DNA from: DASYAE01 sp036501535
GTDB taxonomy: Bacteria; Actinomycetota; Actinomycetes; Streptomycetales; Catenulisporaceae
Reading direction: 5' to 3'
NCBI GenBank assembly: GCA_036501535.1
Contig: DASYAE010000161.1
Location: 1 to 63,781, forward strand
Length of the DNA: 63,781 nucleotides
The notes beneath the pieces are model-generated. The model ran no database searches. It was not told where the DNA came from and worked only from the letters and a program-made list of their open reading frames with translations. Positions 33,501 to 41,757 of this stretch are shown here, piece after piece. Both the position numbers and the translations under genes were made by a program. Within the stretch, counting starts at the first letter, position 1. The number at the start of each line of letters is the position of its first letter.

Positions 33501-34493
33501 GCGCTGCCGAGCATGACCACGGTGCGCGACGGCGCGTTCCTCGCCGACGACACGATGGTCGCCTCCTACGAGCTCGGCGGCGGCTGGCTGCGCGTCGCCC
33601 GGGCCGAGATCGGCCGGCGGGCCTTCCTCGGCAACTCCGGCATGGCCGCGGCCGGCCGCTCGGTCCCGGACGACTCGCTGATCGGCGTGCTGTCCGCGGC
33701 ACCGAAGCGGTCGAAGGCGGGCAGCTCCTACCTCGGCATGCCCCCGATGAAGCTGCCGCGTACCGTCGCCGCGGCCGACCAGCGCCGTACCTTCGCCCCG
33801 TCCCGGCAGCTGCTCATAGCCCGCGCGGTCGTCGAAGCCTGCCGGATCGTGCCGGTGCTGGGCAGCGCTGCCCTCGTCGTACTCGTGCTGACCGCCTTGG
33901 AGGCGGTAGCCGGCGGATGGGGTGAACCCGCCGCGGCACTGCTCGGCGGACTCGTCCTTCTGGGTGCCGGGGCGGTCGCGTGCCTGATCGCCATCGCCGG
34001 CAAATGGGCGCTGGTCGGCCGGTTCCGCACGGTGGAGCACCCGCTGTGGAGTTCCTTCGTCTGGCGCAACGAACTGGCAGACACCTTCATCGAGGTGCTG
34101 GCCGTCCCGTGGCTGGCCGGCGCGATCGGCGGCACGCCGCTGATGAGGCTCTGGCTGCGCGGGCTCGGCGCGCGCATCGGCCGCGGCGTCTGGTGCGAGA
34201 GCTACTGGCTGCCCGAGGCCGACCTGGTCCGGCTCGGCGACGGGGTGAGCGTGAACCGTGGCTGCGTGGTGCAGACGCACCTCTTCCACGACCGGATCAT
34301 GCGCATGGACGCGGTCGCGCTGGACGACGGCGCGACGCTCGGCCCGCACGCGATCGTGCTGCCGGGGACCACTGTGGGTGAGCGCACTACCATCGGGCCC
34401 GCGTCCCTGGTGATGCGCGGCGAGTGCGTGCCCGCCGGGACGCGCTGGTTGGGCAACCCGATCGAAGCGTGGCAGGTGGAGGGAGTCTGGTAG
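30516..34493 (+). CDS. Epsilon-poly-L-lysine synthetase-like single-module membrane NRPS
   Basis: 1,325 residues, close to the ~1,320 of Streptomyces albulus Pls, and with the same order. The adenylation domain (~30-525) has IIFTSGSTGKPKG near 184, FDASCEEMW near 235, YGPTEATVV near 325 and RTSGKVDR with Lys514. The carrier domain has the phosphopantetheine Ser571 in GGGSLAAAQ. The C-terminal ~730 residues carry six hydrophobic segments (first LLMAPLYTLVGLRCLVALAVF, last GAGAVACLIAIAGKWAL) separating three soluble domains with hexapeptide-like turns, such as VGARATVGTRATLLPGTRIG. There is no thioesterase or classical condensation domain, as in Pls. A hand alignment to GrsA gives a pocket code of D-A-E-S-I-G-T-V-V-K, close to known lysine codes. 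It would join L-lysines through the epsilon-amine at the membrane. The ATG at 30516 is chosen by fit; the frame opens at 30468. Confidence 0.85.
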   Translation: MTAIAQLRELTDASPATVAAPPAPAAFSAAPAVFPGRSAATRRTLIDILNATVRTYPHEAALDDGATSLTYRALAAETEALRSRLAEAGIGVGDRVGVRVPSGTVDLYISILAVLAAGAAYVPVDVEDPDERAELVFSEAGVCAVLGERRELTVLRAAAGPEDAHAADYPNRTSGPTPDADAWIIFTSGSTGKPKGVAVPHRCAAAFVDAEARLFLADDPIGPGDRVMAGLSVAFDASCEEMWLAWRHGACLATVPRSLVRSGADLGPWLVEQEITVVSTVPTLAALWPAAALHDVRLLIFGGEACPPELAERLVADGREVWNTYGPTEATVVACAAQLTGRGPVRIGLPLDGWRLAVVDGAGEPVAMGGTGELVIGGAGLARYLDPAKDAEKYAPLESLSWSRAYRSGDLVRAEPEGLVFVGRADEQIKLGGRRIELGEVDAALQALPGVAGAAAAVRTAKSGNQLLVGYLATTADGVFDHTEAVRLLRATLPAAMVPLLAVVDELPTRTSGKVDRAALPWPLPGVERAAAEGRAPLQGTEAWLARQWSDILGLEIDDPAADFFAAGGGSLAAAQLITPIRSRFPAVAVADIYQNSTLRALAGKLDASTTPQPAAAADRVIAPTPRRADVIQSLLMAPLYTLVGLRCLVALAVFNNMLSWAGAHSWAPTVSWWWILLGWAALMSPPGRIAIAAGGARLLLRGVRPGDHPRGGAVHLRLWTAERLADLSGATSLSGSWLLSFARALGCEIGPEVDLHSLPPVTGMLRLGRGCAVEAEVDLSGYWLDGDVLHLGPLRVGARATVGTRATLLPGTRIGKRAEIAPGSAVAGQVPTGQHWAGVPAAKTGKTNRRWPKERPARRRRWIFMYGATTFALSMLPVVSLLPGALIIGLAVEHSATLGNALTQALLFIAPAALCVLTTYAAIVLIAVRALGIGLRPGCHAIHSRVAWQAWTTERLMDHARTALFPLYSSLLTPVWLRGLGMKVGRRAEISTVLALPSMTTVRDGAFLADDTMVASYELGGGWLRVARAEIGRRAFLGNSGMAAAGRSVPDDSLIGVLSAAPKRSKAGSSYLGMPPMKLPRTVAAADQRRTFAPSRQLLIARAVVEACRIVPVLGSAALVVLVLTALEAVAGGWGEPAAALLGGLVLLGAGAVACLIAIAGKWALVGRFRTVEHPLWSSFVWRNELADTFIEVLAVPWLAGAIGGTPLMRLWLRGLGARIGRGVWCESYWLPEADLVRLGDGVSVNRGCVVQTHLFHDRIMRMDAVALDDGATLGPHAIVLPGTTVGERTTIGPASLVMRGECVPAGTRWLGNPIEAWQVEGVW

Positions 34494-34495
34494 CG

Positions 34496-35836
34496 GTGCC
34501 CGAGTACGGACACGTCGACGCGCCCGGTTCGCCGGACCCCTACTTCCCGAGCCACGGCGACTCCTCCTATCGGGTGACGCACTACGGCCTGGATCTCGGA
34601 TACAAGCCGCGATCGAACCGCCTGACCGGCGACGCGCGCCTCACCGCCGTCGCCGCTCAGGCGCTCCCCGCGATCAATCTCGACTTCGGCGAGCTGCGCG
34701 TCCACCGCGTCACGGTCGATGAGATCCGCGTGCATTACACGCACCGCGCCGGGAAGCTGCGCATAAGGCTCCCGCACGCGATCCCCGCAGGCGCGACGTT
34801 CACCGTCGACGTGCGCTACGCGGGCACGCCGCGCCCGGCCAAGAGCCACTGGGGCGGCGTCGGCTGGGAGGAGCTCGGCGACGGGTCCCTGGTGGCCAGC
34901 CAGCCGATCGGCGCGCCCTCCTGGTATCCGTGCAACGACCGGCCCGCTGACAAGGCGTCATACCGCATCGCCGTGACCGTGCCCAACGCCTACACGGTCG
35001 TCGCCAACGGCCGCCGCACCGCGCGCAGCGTCGGCACGGGCACCACGACCTGGGTCTACGAACAGCCGGCGCCGACGTCGAGCTACCTGGTCACCGTGCA
35101 GATCGGCCGGTACGTGAACGCCTGGGTCTCGGACCGGCCGGTGCCGCAGACGGGCGCCGTGCCGGACCGGCTGCGCAGGAAGTTCAACCACGACTTCGCC
35201 CGCCAGCCCCGGATGATGGACCTCTACCAGGAGCTCTTCGGCGCGTACCCGTTCGCCGAGTACGCCGCGGTGCTCGTGGACGAGGAACTCGACGTGCCGG
35301 TGGAGGCGCAGGGCCTGTCCATCTTCGGCCGCAACCACGTGGACGGCGTGCGCGGCAGCGAGCGGCTGGTCGCGCACGAGCTCGCGCACCAGTGGTTCGG
35401 CAACAGCGTGACCATCGCCGACTGGCGGCACATCTGGCTCAACGAGGGCTTTGCCAAATACGCCGAATGGCTGTGGTCGGAGCGCTCCGGCGGCCGACCC
35501 GCGGCGCATCACGCCGCCGAGTCGCACGCGCACCTCATGGCGCTGCCCCAGGATCTGCGCCTCGCGGACCCCGGGATGCGCCTGATGTTCGATGACCGCC
35601 TATACCGGCGCGGCAGTCTCGCCCTGCACGCACTGCGCCTCACCGTCGGCGACAACGCGTTCTTCGCGCTGCTCAAAGGGTGGGCGACCGCGCACCGGCA
35701 CGGCGTGGTCACAACGGCGCAGTTCGTCGAGCACGCCCAACACCACAGCGCCCAGCCGCTCGACGACCTGTTCCGGTCCTGGATCCAGGAGACCGCGTTG
35801 CCTGATTTACCCGACCCGGATCGGGCCTTCCTCTGA
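34496..35836 (+). CDS. M1 family metallopeptidase (aminopeptidase), coupled to the pls-like gene
   Basis: 446 residues. The gluzincin motif HELAHQW is in RLVAHELAHQWFGNSV, with the third zinc ligand Glu in WLNEGFAKYAEWLW 18 residues on. The upstream exopeptidase motif, G-x-M-E-N in classical members, reads PVEAQGLSIFG. The protein ends soon after the catalytic domain, so it lacks the large C-terminal helical domain of PepN. The GTG at 34496 follows GGAGGGAG and starts 2 bases after the pls-like stop, so the two are coupled. Known epsilon-polylysine-degrading enzymes of producers are zinc aminopeptidases, which suggests degradation or tolerance. No signal peptide is seen. Codon 438 is TTA. Confidence 0.88.
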   Translation: MPEYGHVDAPGSPDPYFPSHGDSSYRVTHYGLDLGYKPRSNRLTGDARLTAVAAQALPAINLDFGELRVHRVTVDEIRVHYTHRAGKLRIRLPHAIPAGATFTVDVRYAGTPRPAKSHWGGVGWEELGDGSLVASQPIGAPSWYPCNDRPADKASYRIAVTVPNAYTVVANGRRTARSVGTGTTTWVYEQPAPTSSYLVTVQIGRYVNAWVSDRPVPQTGAVPDRLRRKFNHDFARQPRMMDLYQELFGAYPFAEYAAVLVDEELDVPVEAQGLSIFGRNHVDGVRGSERLVAHELAHQWFGNSVTIADWRHIWLNEGFAKYAEWLWSERSGGRPAAHHAAESHAHLMALPQDLRLADPGMRLMFDDRLYRRGSLALHALRLTVGDNAFFALLKGWATAHRHGVVTTAQFVEHAQHHSAQPLDDLFRSWIQETALPDLPDPDRAFL

Positions 35837-36059
35837 TGCGATCGCCGCCGGTTCACGGGCAACAGCGTCAAACTCTGTGTCATATCTCATGTACTCAATG
35901 TAATAGTACGTGGTAGCTCGAAAGGATGTTCCGCGAGATGTGCGTCGAAGGCACCGTGCAGCGCAGTAGATTGATCACGCGTCGTGGTTTATCTGATACC
36001 GAAACGGACTCAAATGCAGTAGTGAGGTAGGCAGACACGGTCGGTGCGCTCATAGAGTC

Positions 36060-39000
36060 ATGTCCATGCCGCCGCCCGGAGGCGAAGCCCGAGACCGCCG
36101 GCGACCGGTCGTGGCCGGTGCGGGCAGGATCGCGACAGCGCCGGGCCGGCCGGGCGCGATCCGCGTCTACCTGGTCGCCATGTGCCTGCTCGCGGCCCTG
36201 TACTTCGCCGTGCCCGGGCTGCGCGGCTACAGCTACGCCCTGATCGGGTGCGTCAGCGTGGTCGGCCTCGTGGCCGGCATCGCCGTCCGGCGGCCGCAGT
36301 ACATGATCGCCTGGTGCCTGCTCGCCGCCGCGGACGCCGCCTTCGTGATCACCGACGCCATCGAGAACACGCTGGACTCCAAGGCGTTCGACGGCAGCTC
36401 GTTCCCCTCCGTCCCGGACGGCGTCGCGCTGGCGGCCTATCCGCTCGCCGCGGCCGGCTTCTGGCTGTTCGTCCGGCACCAGCACCACACCCGGGACTGG
36501 GCCGGCCTCATCGGCGCGCTCACCGTCACCACCGCGCTGGCGCTGCTGGCCTGGGCCGTGCTGATCTGGCCGATCGTCGACTCGCCGGACCGGACCTGGG
36601 TCTCCCGCGGGGTGTCGATCTGCTACCCGCTCGGCGACGTCCTGCTGCTGGCGCTGCTGGCCCGGCTGATGGCCGGCGCGCGCACCAGGACCGTCTCGGC
36701 CTGGCTGCTGACCGCCGGCACGATCGGCCTGTTCGCCTCGGACTCGCTGTTCCAGCTCGACATCCTGCACACCGCGTGGCGGCCCGGTGCCCTGGCCGAC
36801 CTGGGCTGGATCGTCTTCTTCGCCACGTGGGGCCTGGCCGCGCAGCACCCCTCGATGACCCGGGTCGGCGAGCCCGGCCCGAACCTGACCGTCGGGATCT
36901 CCCCGCTCGGCATCGCGCTGCTGGCCGTGACCGCCCTGTTCGCCCCCGGCGTGCTGCTCGCCGCATCCCTGTCCGGCGACGTGGACAACGCCGGCGCGCT
37001 GTCGGCCTTCGCGCTGGTCTCCTCGGCGCTCGTGCTCACCCGGCTGGCCGTCGTCATCCACAACTACCGGCGGGCGATCTCCCGCGGGCGGGCACTGCGG
37101 ATCATCGGGGACGCGCTCGTCGCCGCGGTCAGCGCCGAGGAGGTCGCCGACGCGGTCGAGGCGGCCGGCGGGATGCTGCTGGGCTCCGAGACGAGCGGCC
37201 GGATCACGCTGACCAGCGGCCCGGTCGCCCCGGGCCCGGCGGACCCGGCCGGCGCGAGGCTGACGATCCCGATCACCGTCAAGCAGCCGGACGGCTGGCA
37301 GGCGGCCGGCGGCGCGCTCGTGGCCGCCGGGTCCGCGGACGAGCTGGCCGCGGTGCGCGACAACCTGGAGATCCTGGCCGGGCAGGTCGCCCTGGCGCTG
37401 TCCCGCGTGCTGCTCGACCAGGAGGTCCGGCGCCGGGACAGCGAGGCGTATTTCAGGACCCTGGTCCACAACGCGGCCGACGTCATCATGATCGTGGACG
37501 ACGCCGGCCGGATCCGCTACGCCAGCCCCTCGGCCGGCCGGCTGTTCGGCGGCCGCGAGCTGCCCGGCGCCGTGCTCAACGACCTGATCGGCCAGTCGTG
37601 CTGCGCGGACGGGAGCGCGGCGGCGGTGCTCTCCGGCGCCGAGCCGGGCCCGGTCGACTGGCAGATCGAGACCGGCGGCGGGGCGCGGACCGCGGTCGAG
37701 GTCAGGTCGGACGACCTGCGCGCGGACGAGACCGTCGGCGGCGTGGTGCTGACCCTGCGCGACGTGACCGAGCAGCGGCGGCTGGAGGGGGAGCTGCGCC
37801 ACCACGCGTACCACGACCCGCTCACCGGCCTGGCCAACCGGCGCCGGGTGCAGGACCGGATCGAGGAGGCGATCCGCCGGGTGCGCGCCTCGGGCCGGGT
37901 GGCCTGCCTGCTGCTGCTGGATCTCGACGACTTCAAGGACGTCAACGACACCAAGGGCCACGGCGCCGGGGACGAGCTGCTGGCCGCGGTGGCCGACCGG
38001 CTGCGCACGGGGCTGCGGCCGGACGACGTCGCGGCCCGGCTCGGCGGCGACGAGTTCGCCGTGCTGCTGCCCGACGTGCCCCGCCCCGCCGACGCCGACC
38101 GCCTGGCCGAGCGGCTGACCCGCGCCTTCGACGCGCCCTTCGAGCTGTCCGACGGCCCGGTCAGCACCGGCGCGAGCATCGGGGTGGCCAGCACGGCGGA
38201 GAGCGCCGGCCCGGAGGAGCTGCTGCGCAACGCCGACCTGGCGCTGTACGCGGCCAAGGCCGACGGCAAGCGGCGCTGGCGGCACTACGAGGCGGCGCTG
38301 CACGACCACGCGGTCGAGCGGGCCGCGCTGCGCGAGAGCCTGGCCCGGGCGATCGCCGACGAATCGGTCGAGCTGCGCTATCAGCCGGTCGTCGAGCTCG
38401 GCGACGGCCGGGTGTGCGGGTTCGAGGCGCTGGCCCGCTGGCCGCACCCGGCCCGCGGAATCATCAGCCCAGAGGTCTTCATCCCGCTGGCCGAGGAGAC
38501 CGGCCAGATCCTCCCGCTCGGCAGACTGCTGCTACGTCGCGCGGTACTCGACATATCAGCATGGAACTGTGCTCGAGCGAAGAGTGCTCGTGCGAATACG
38601 GCCGTTCCCGGTACGGTACTTCGCGTGTCCCCGCTGTCCATTGCCGTGAACGTATCCATCCAGCAGTTCCGTGATCCGCGGTTCGCCGACGAGACCGCCG
38701 CGCTGCTCGACGAGGCCGGGCTGTCCGCGAAGCTGCTCACCCTGGAGCTGACCGAGTCGGACCTGATGCACCATCACGACGACCAGGCGCGCGAGACGCT
38801 CACAGTGCTCAAGGACCGGGGAGTGCGCATCGCCATCGACGACTTCGGCACCGGATACTCCTCGCTGAGCTATCTCCGGGACCTGCCGATCGACATCCTC
38901 AAGATCGACAAGTCGTTCATCGCCGAGGTGGCGGCCTCGCCCGAGCAGGCGGCCCTGGTCGAGGGCATCGTCCGGATCGCCGACGCGCTCGGCCTGCAGG

Positions 39001-39179
39001 TGGTCGCCGAGGGGGTCGAGAACCAGGCGCAGTGGGACCTGCTCGGCGCCACCGACTGCGACTACGGCCAGGGCTACCTGTTCGGCCGGCCGATGACCGC
39101 CGGCGAGGTCGCGGTGCTGCTCGAGGGCGAGCGCGACCCGCGGCTGCCGCGCCAGGCCGGGATCGGGGACGCGCGATGA
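36060..39179 (+). CDS. Membrane GGDEF-EAL protein (c-di-GMP synthesis/turnover) with PAS domain
   Basis: 1,039 residues. About nine N-terminal membrane segments (residues ~30-340) form a sensor region. A PAS domain follows (YFRTLVHNAADVIMIVDDAGRIRYASPSAGRLFG, ~460-560), then GGDEF with the intact active site RLGGDEFAVLL near 660, then EAL with GFEALARWPHP, IDDFGTGYSSLSYL and LKIDKSFIAEV, all residues expected for an active phosphodiesterase. Both activities are therefore possible. A short insert rich in Ala and Arg after LLLRRAVLDISAW (near 835) is unusual for EAL domains and its bases are less GC-rich. Its stop overlaps the start of the SpoIIE phosphatase gene. Confidence 0.92.
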   Translation: MSMPPPGGEARDRRRPVVAGAGRIATAPGRPGAIRVYLVAMCLLAALYFAVPGLRGYSYALIGCVSVVGLVAGIAVRRPQYMIAWCLLAAADAAFVITDAIENTLDSKAFDGSSFPSVPDGVALAAYPLAAAGFWLFVRHQHHTRDWAGLIGALTVTTALALLAWAVLIWPIVDSPDRTWVSRGVSICYPLGDVLLLALLARLMAGARTRTVSAWLLTAGTIGLFASDSLFQLDILHTAWRPGALADLGWIVFFATWGLAAQHPSMTRVGEPGPNLTVGISPLGIALLAVTALFAPGVLLAASLSGDVDNAGALSAFALVSSALVLTRLAVVIHNYRRAISRGRALRIIGDALVAAVSAEEVADAVEAAGGMLLGSETSGRITLTSGPVAPGPADPAGARLTIPITVKQPDGWQAAGGALVAAGSADELAAVRDNLEILAGQVALALSRVLLDQEVRRRDSEAYFRTLVHNAADVIMIVDDAGRIRYASPSAGRLFGGRELPGAVLNDLIGQSCCADGSAAAVLSGAEPGPVDWQIETGGGARTAVEVRSDDLRADETVGGVVLTLRDVTEQRRLEGELRHHAYHDPLTGLANRRRVQDRIEEAIRRVRASGRVACLLLLDLDDFKDVNDTKGHGAGDELLAAVADRLRTGLRPDDVAARLGGDEFAVLLPDVPRPADADRLAERLTRAFDAPFELSDGPVSTGASIGVASTAESAGPEELLRNADLALYAAKADGKRRWRHYEAALHDHAVERAALRESLARAIADESVELRYQPVVELGDGRVCGFEALARWPHPARGIISPEVFIPLAEETGQILPLGRLLLRRAVLDISAWNCARAKSARANTAVPGTVLRVSPLSIAVNVSIQQFRDPRFADETAALLDEAGLSAKLLTLELTESDLMHHHDDQARETLTVLKDRGVRIAIDDFGTGYSSLSYLRDLPIDILKIDKSFIAEVAASPEQAALVEGIVRIADALGLQVVAEGVENQAQWDLLGATDCDYGQGYLFGRPMTAGEVAVLLEGERDPRLPRQAGIGDAR

Positions 39180-41707
39180 GCCAGGTCGCCCCGGCCGGGG
39201 CCGCCGGCTCCGAGACCGGGCCGCCGGCGAAGCCGGGCCCGGTGCCCGCGGCCGGCCGGTTCTCCGCGCAGCTGATGCGGGTCCAGGCGGTGCTGAAGGC
39301 CGCTGCGGTCGAGCTGTACGTGTACGACTACGCCGACGGCGTGCTCCAACTGGTCGACCAGACCGGCTTCTACCCGCCGCTCGACGAGCTCTGGTCGCGG
39401 GTCTTCATCGACGAGAACCTGCCGGTCACCGAGGCGATCCGGAACGGCGTCGCGGACATCGGCGAGTTCGACAGCCGCACCCGCGCCTATGTCGGGCTCG
39501 GCCGCTCGCTCGCCGCGCTCGGCCGGGTCGCGTGCTTGCCGCTGCTGCACGACGGCCAGGTGATCGGCCTGGTCTCGGCGAGCGTCTGCGCGGCCGAGGA
39601 GGGCGCCGACGCGCTGCTCGTACTGCTCGAGCAGGTGCTCGACGAGCTGGCCGCGCTGGTCGCGGTGCAGCACCCCGCCCTGCTCGACCTGATCGCCCGG
39701 CACATCTTCGAGCCGCGGCCGGCGGCCGGGCCGGACACCGCCGAGCCGCCCGCCTCGTTCCAGAACCCGGAGGCGATCCGCGCGGCGATCTCCTGCGGCG
39801 CGTTCTGGTGGCGCCTGGACTCCGGGGTGATCCACCTCGACGCGATCGCGATGTCCTCGTACGGCGCCGCCCGGCCCTACGCCGGCAGCGTGGTACCGCT
39901 GCTGGCCCGGGTCGACCGGGCCGACTACCCGCTGCTGCGCCGCACCCTCGGCGAGGCGATCGCCGGGCGGGAGTCGTTCGCCATCGAATACCGGGTGAAC
40001 CGCCCCGACGGCCCCGTGCGCTGGATCGAGGCGCGCGGCCGGGTCACCGTCGACGAGCACGGCGAGCCGGTCATGGTGGGCCTGCTGACCGACACCACCG
40101 ACCGGCCCACCTGGCTGCGGCTCGCCTCCGGCCAGGTCGACGCGCTGCCGGACGGCTTCGCGGTGCTCGACCGGGACTGGCGGGTGGTCTACGCCAACGA
40201 GAGCGCGGCCCGGATCGTCGGGCTCGGCCGGGCCGAGATGATCGGCCGGACCGCCGACGACATCATGGCCCCGCTGGACCCGCAGGACTGGAAGCCGTAT
40301 CTCGCACAGGCCTTCGAAAGCGGCGGGCAGGTCTCCTTCGAGGTCTTCTACGCCGCCAGGGGCCGCTGGTACGAGGTGCGCGCCGGGGTCGACGCGGACC
40401 GCATCGCGCTGCACGTGCGCGACATCCACGAGCGGCGGATCCGGGCCGACCGGGACCGGAAGAGGAGCCGGCGGCGGGAGCAGTCCGCCGCCTTCGCCGC
40501 GGCGCTCGGCGGCACCCTCGGCGTGGACGACGTCAGCGCGGTCTTCGAGCAGCTGCTGCCCGCGCTGCTCGAGGCCGACGGCGTGGCCATGCACGTGGTC
40601 GCGGACGGCCGGCTGCGGCTGATCGCGGCGGTCGGCTACAACGCGGCCGGCCTGGCCCTGCTGCGCGTGCTCGACATCGAGGACGGCGGCGCGATGACCG
40701 ACGCGCTGCACCAGCGCCGGATCCAGGTGTACCCGCGCCGCGAGGACCTGATAGCCCGCGATCCGAGAAACGTCGACGTGACCGATGTGACCGGCACCAG
40801 CGCGCTGCTCGTCGTCCCGCTCGAGTACGAGGACTCCGTCCTCGGCCTGGTCTGCGTCCGGTTCGACCGGCCGCGCACCTTCAACGACGGCTACCTCGCG
40901 TTCGTCCAGCGCATGTGCGGCATGCTGGTCCAGGCGCTCTACCGGGCGCACCGCTACGACGACGAGCTCTCCCTCGCCGCGCGGCTGCGCGACACGGTCT
41001 TCGACATCCCGCTGCACGTGCCCGGCCTGGAGCTGGCCAGCGAGTACCGCTCGCCGGGCCTCGGCCTGGCCGTGGGCGGCGACTGGTTCGACGTGATCCC
41101 GCTGGCCCGCGGCCGGGTCGGGCTGGTGGTCGGCGACGTCGAGGGGCACGACGCGCACGCGGTCGGCGGCATGAGCACGGTGCGCACGGCGGTGCGCGCC
41201 TTCGCCTACGAGGGCTACGGCCCGGCGGCGATCCTCGGCCGGGTCAACCGGCTGGTCACCGAGCTCGACCCGGACCTGCTTGCCACCTGCTGCTACGCCG
41301 AGCTCGACCCGGCCCAGGGCTCGGCCCGGATCGCCCGGGCCGGCCACCCGGCCCCGGTGCTCGGCACCGCCGAGGGGGACTGCGCCCTGGTCGACCTGCC
41401 GGCCGGGCTGCCGCTCGGCGTCGACCCGGCCGAGACCTATCGCGCGGTCCTGACACAGGTGCCGCCGTGCACCCTGCTCGCGCTCTACAGCGACGGACTG
41501 GTGGAGAGCCGCAGCGTCTCGATCGACCAGGGCACCGACCGGCTGATCGAGGGGCTGCGCCGGCACCGCGACGTCCCGGTGGCGGACCTGGCCCGGCAGG
41601 TCATCGAGGACCACTTCGACCACACCGCGCTCGGCGACGACGTCACGCTGCTGCTGGCGCGCTGCGAGGAGTGCGGCGCCGACGGGGATCCCGGCGCCGG
41701 AGCATAA
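39176..41707 (+). CDS. PAS/GAF-containing SpoIIE-type PP2C serine phosphatase
   Basis: 843 residues. An N-terminal GAF-like region (~30-170), a PAS domain with PRWIEARG-type core (PVRWIEARGRVTVDEHGEP), a second PAS (LPDGFAVLDRDWRVVYANESAARIVG), a GAF domain (~445-600) and a C-terminal SpoIIE phosphatase (~615-830). The phosphatase has the metal-binding motifs GGDWFDVI, GDVEGHDAHAVGGM, LLALYSDGLVE and GDDVTLLLARC. Such proteins dephosphorylate anti-anti-sigma proteins in partner-switching circuits. The ATG at 39176 overlaps the stop of the GGDEF-EAL gene, so the pair is coupled. No STAS or anti-sigma gene is next to it. Confidence 0.92.
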   Translation: MSQVAPAGAAGSETGPPAKPGPVPAAGRFSAQLMRVQAVLKAAAVELYVYDYADGVLQLVDQTGFYPPLDELWSRVFIDENLPVTEAIRNGVADIGEFDSRTRAYVGLGRSLAALGRVACLPLLHDGQVIGLVSASVCAAEEGADALLVLLEQVLDELAALVAVQHPALLDLIARHIFEPRPAAGPDTAEPPASFQNPEAIRAAISCGAFWWRLDSGVIHLDAIAMSSYGAARPYAGSVVPLLARVDRADYPLLRRTLGEAIAGRESFAIEYRVNRPDGPVRWIEARGRVTVDEHGEPVMVGLLTDTTDRPTWLRLASGQVDALPDGFAVLDRDWRVVYANESAARIVGLGRAEMIGRTADDIMAPLDPQDWKPYLAQAFESGGQVSFEVFYAARGRWYEVRAGVDADRIALHVRDIHERRIRADRDRKRSRRREQSAAFAAALGGTLGVDDVSAVFEQLLPALLEADGVAMHVVADGRLRLIAAVGYNAAGLALLRVLDIEDGGAMTDALHQRRIQVYPRREDLIARDPRNVDVTDVTGTSALLVVPLEYEDSVLGLVCVRFDRPRTFNDGYLAFVQRMCGMLVQALYRAHRYDDELSLAARLRDTVFDIPLHVPGLELASEYRSPGLGLAVGGDWFDVIPLARGRVGLVVGDVEGHDAHAVGGMSTVRTAVRAFAYEGYGPAAILGRVNRLVTELDPDLLATCCYAELDPAQGSARIARAGHPAPVLGTAEGDCALVDLPAGLPLGVDPAETYRAVLTQVPPCTLLALYSDGLVESRSVSIDQGTDRLIEGLRRHRDVPVADLARQVIEDHFDHTALGDDVTLLLARCEECGADGDPGAGA

Positions 41708-41709
41708 CG

Positions 41710-41751
41710 CGTCGGGGAAAGTTGACACGTCGGAATTCCCCGACGCATAAT
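41710..41751 (+). promoter_or_regulatory. Near-consensus promoter with operator repeats upstream of arsR-type gene
   Basis: TTGACA (41722-41727), 18 bases, then CATAAT (41746-41751). Inside the spacer lies the inverted repeat CGTCGG-N6-CCGACG (41728-41745). A third half site CGTCGGGGA (41710-41718) pairs with TCCCCGACG (41737-41745). Transcription should start about 7 bases after the -10, at the ATG of the next gene (41758), so the message looks leaderless. The repeats are the likely binding site of the ArsR-type repressor. Confidence 0.65.
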
Positions 41752-41757
41752 GGCGGC

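Noticed and set aside
31977..34349. 790-codon minus-strand open frame
   Set aside because: It is antisense to the polylysine-synthetase-like gene and has shadow-type composition.
35895..38447. 850-codon minus-strand open frame
   Set aside because: It is antisense to the GGDEF-EAL gene, which carries intact catalytic motifs.
39074..41728. 884-codon minus-strand open frame
   Set aside because: It is antisense to the SpoIIE phosphatase gene, with no recognisable domain.
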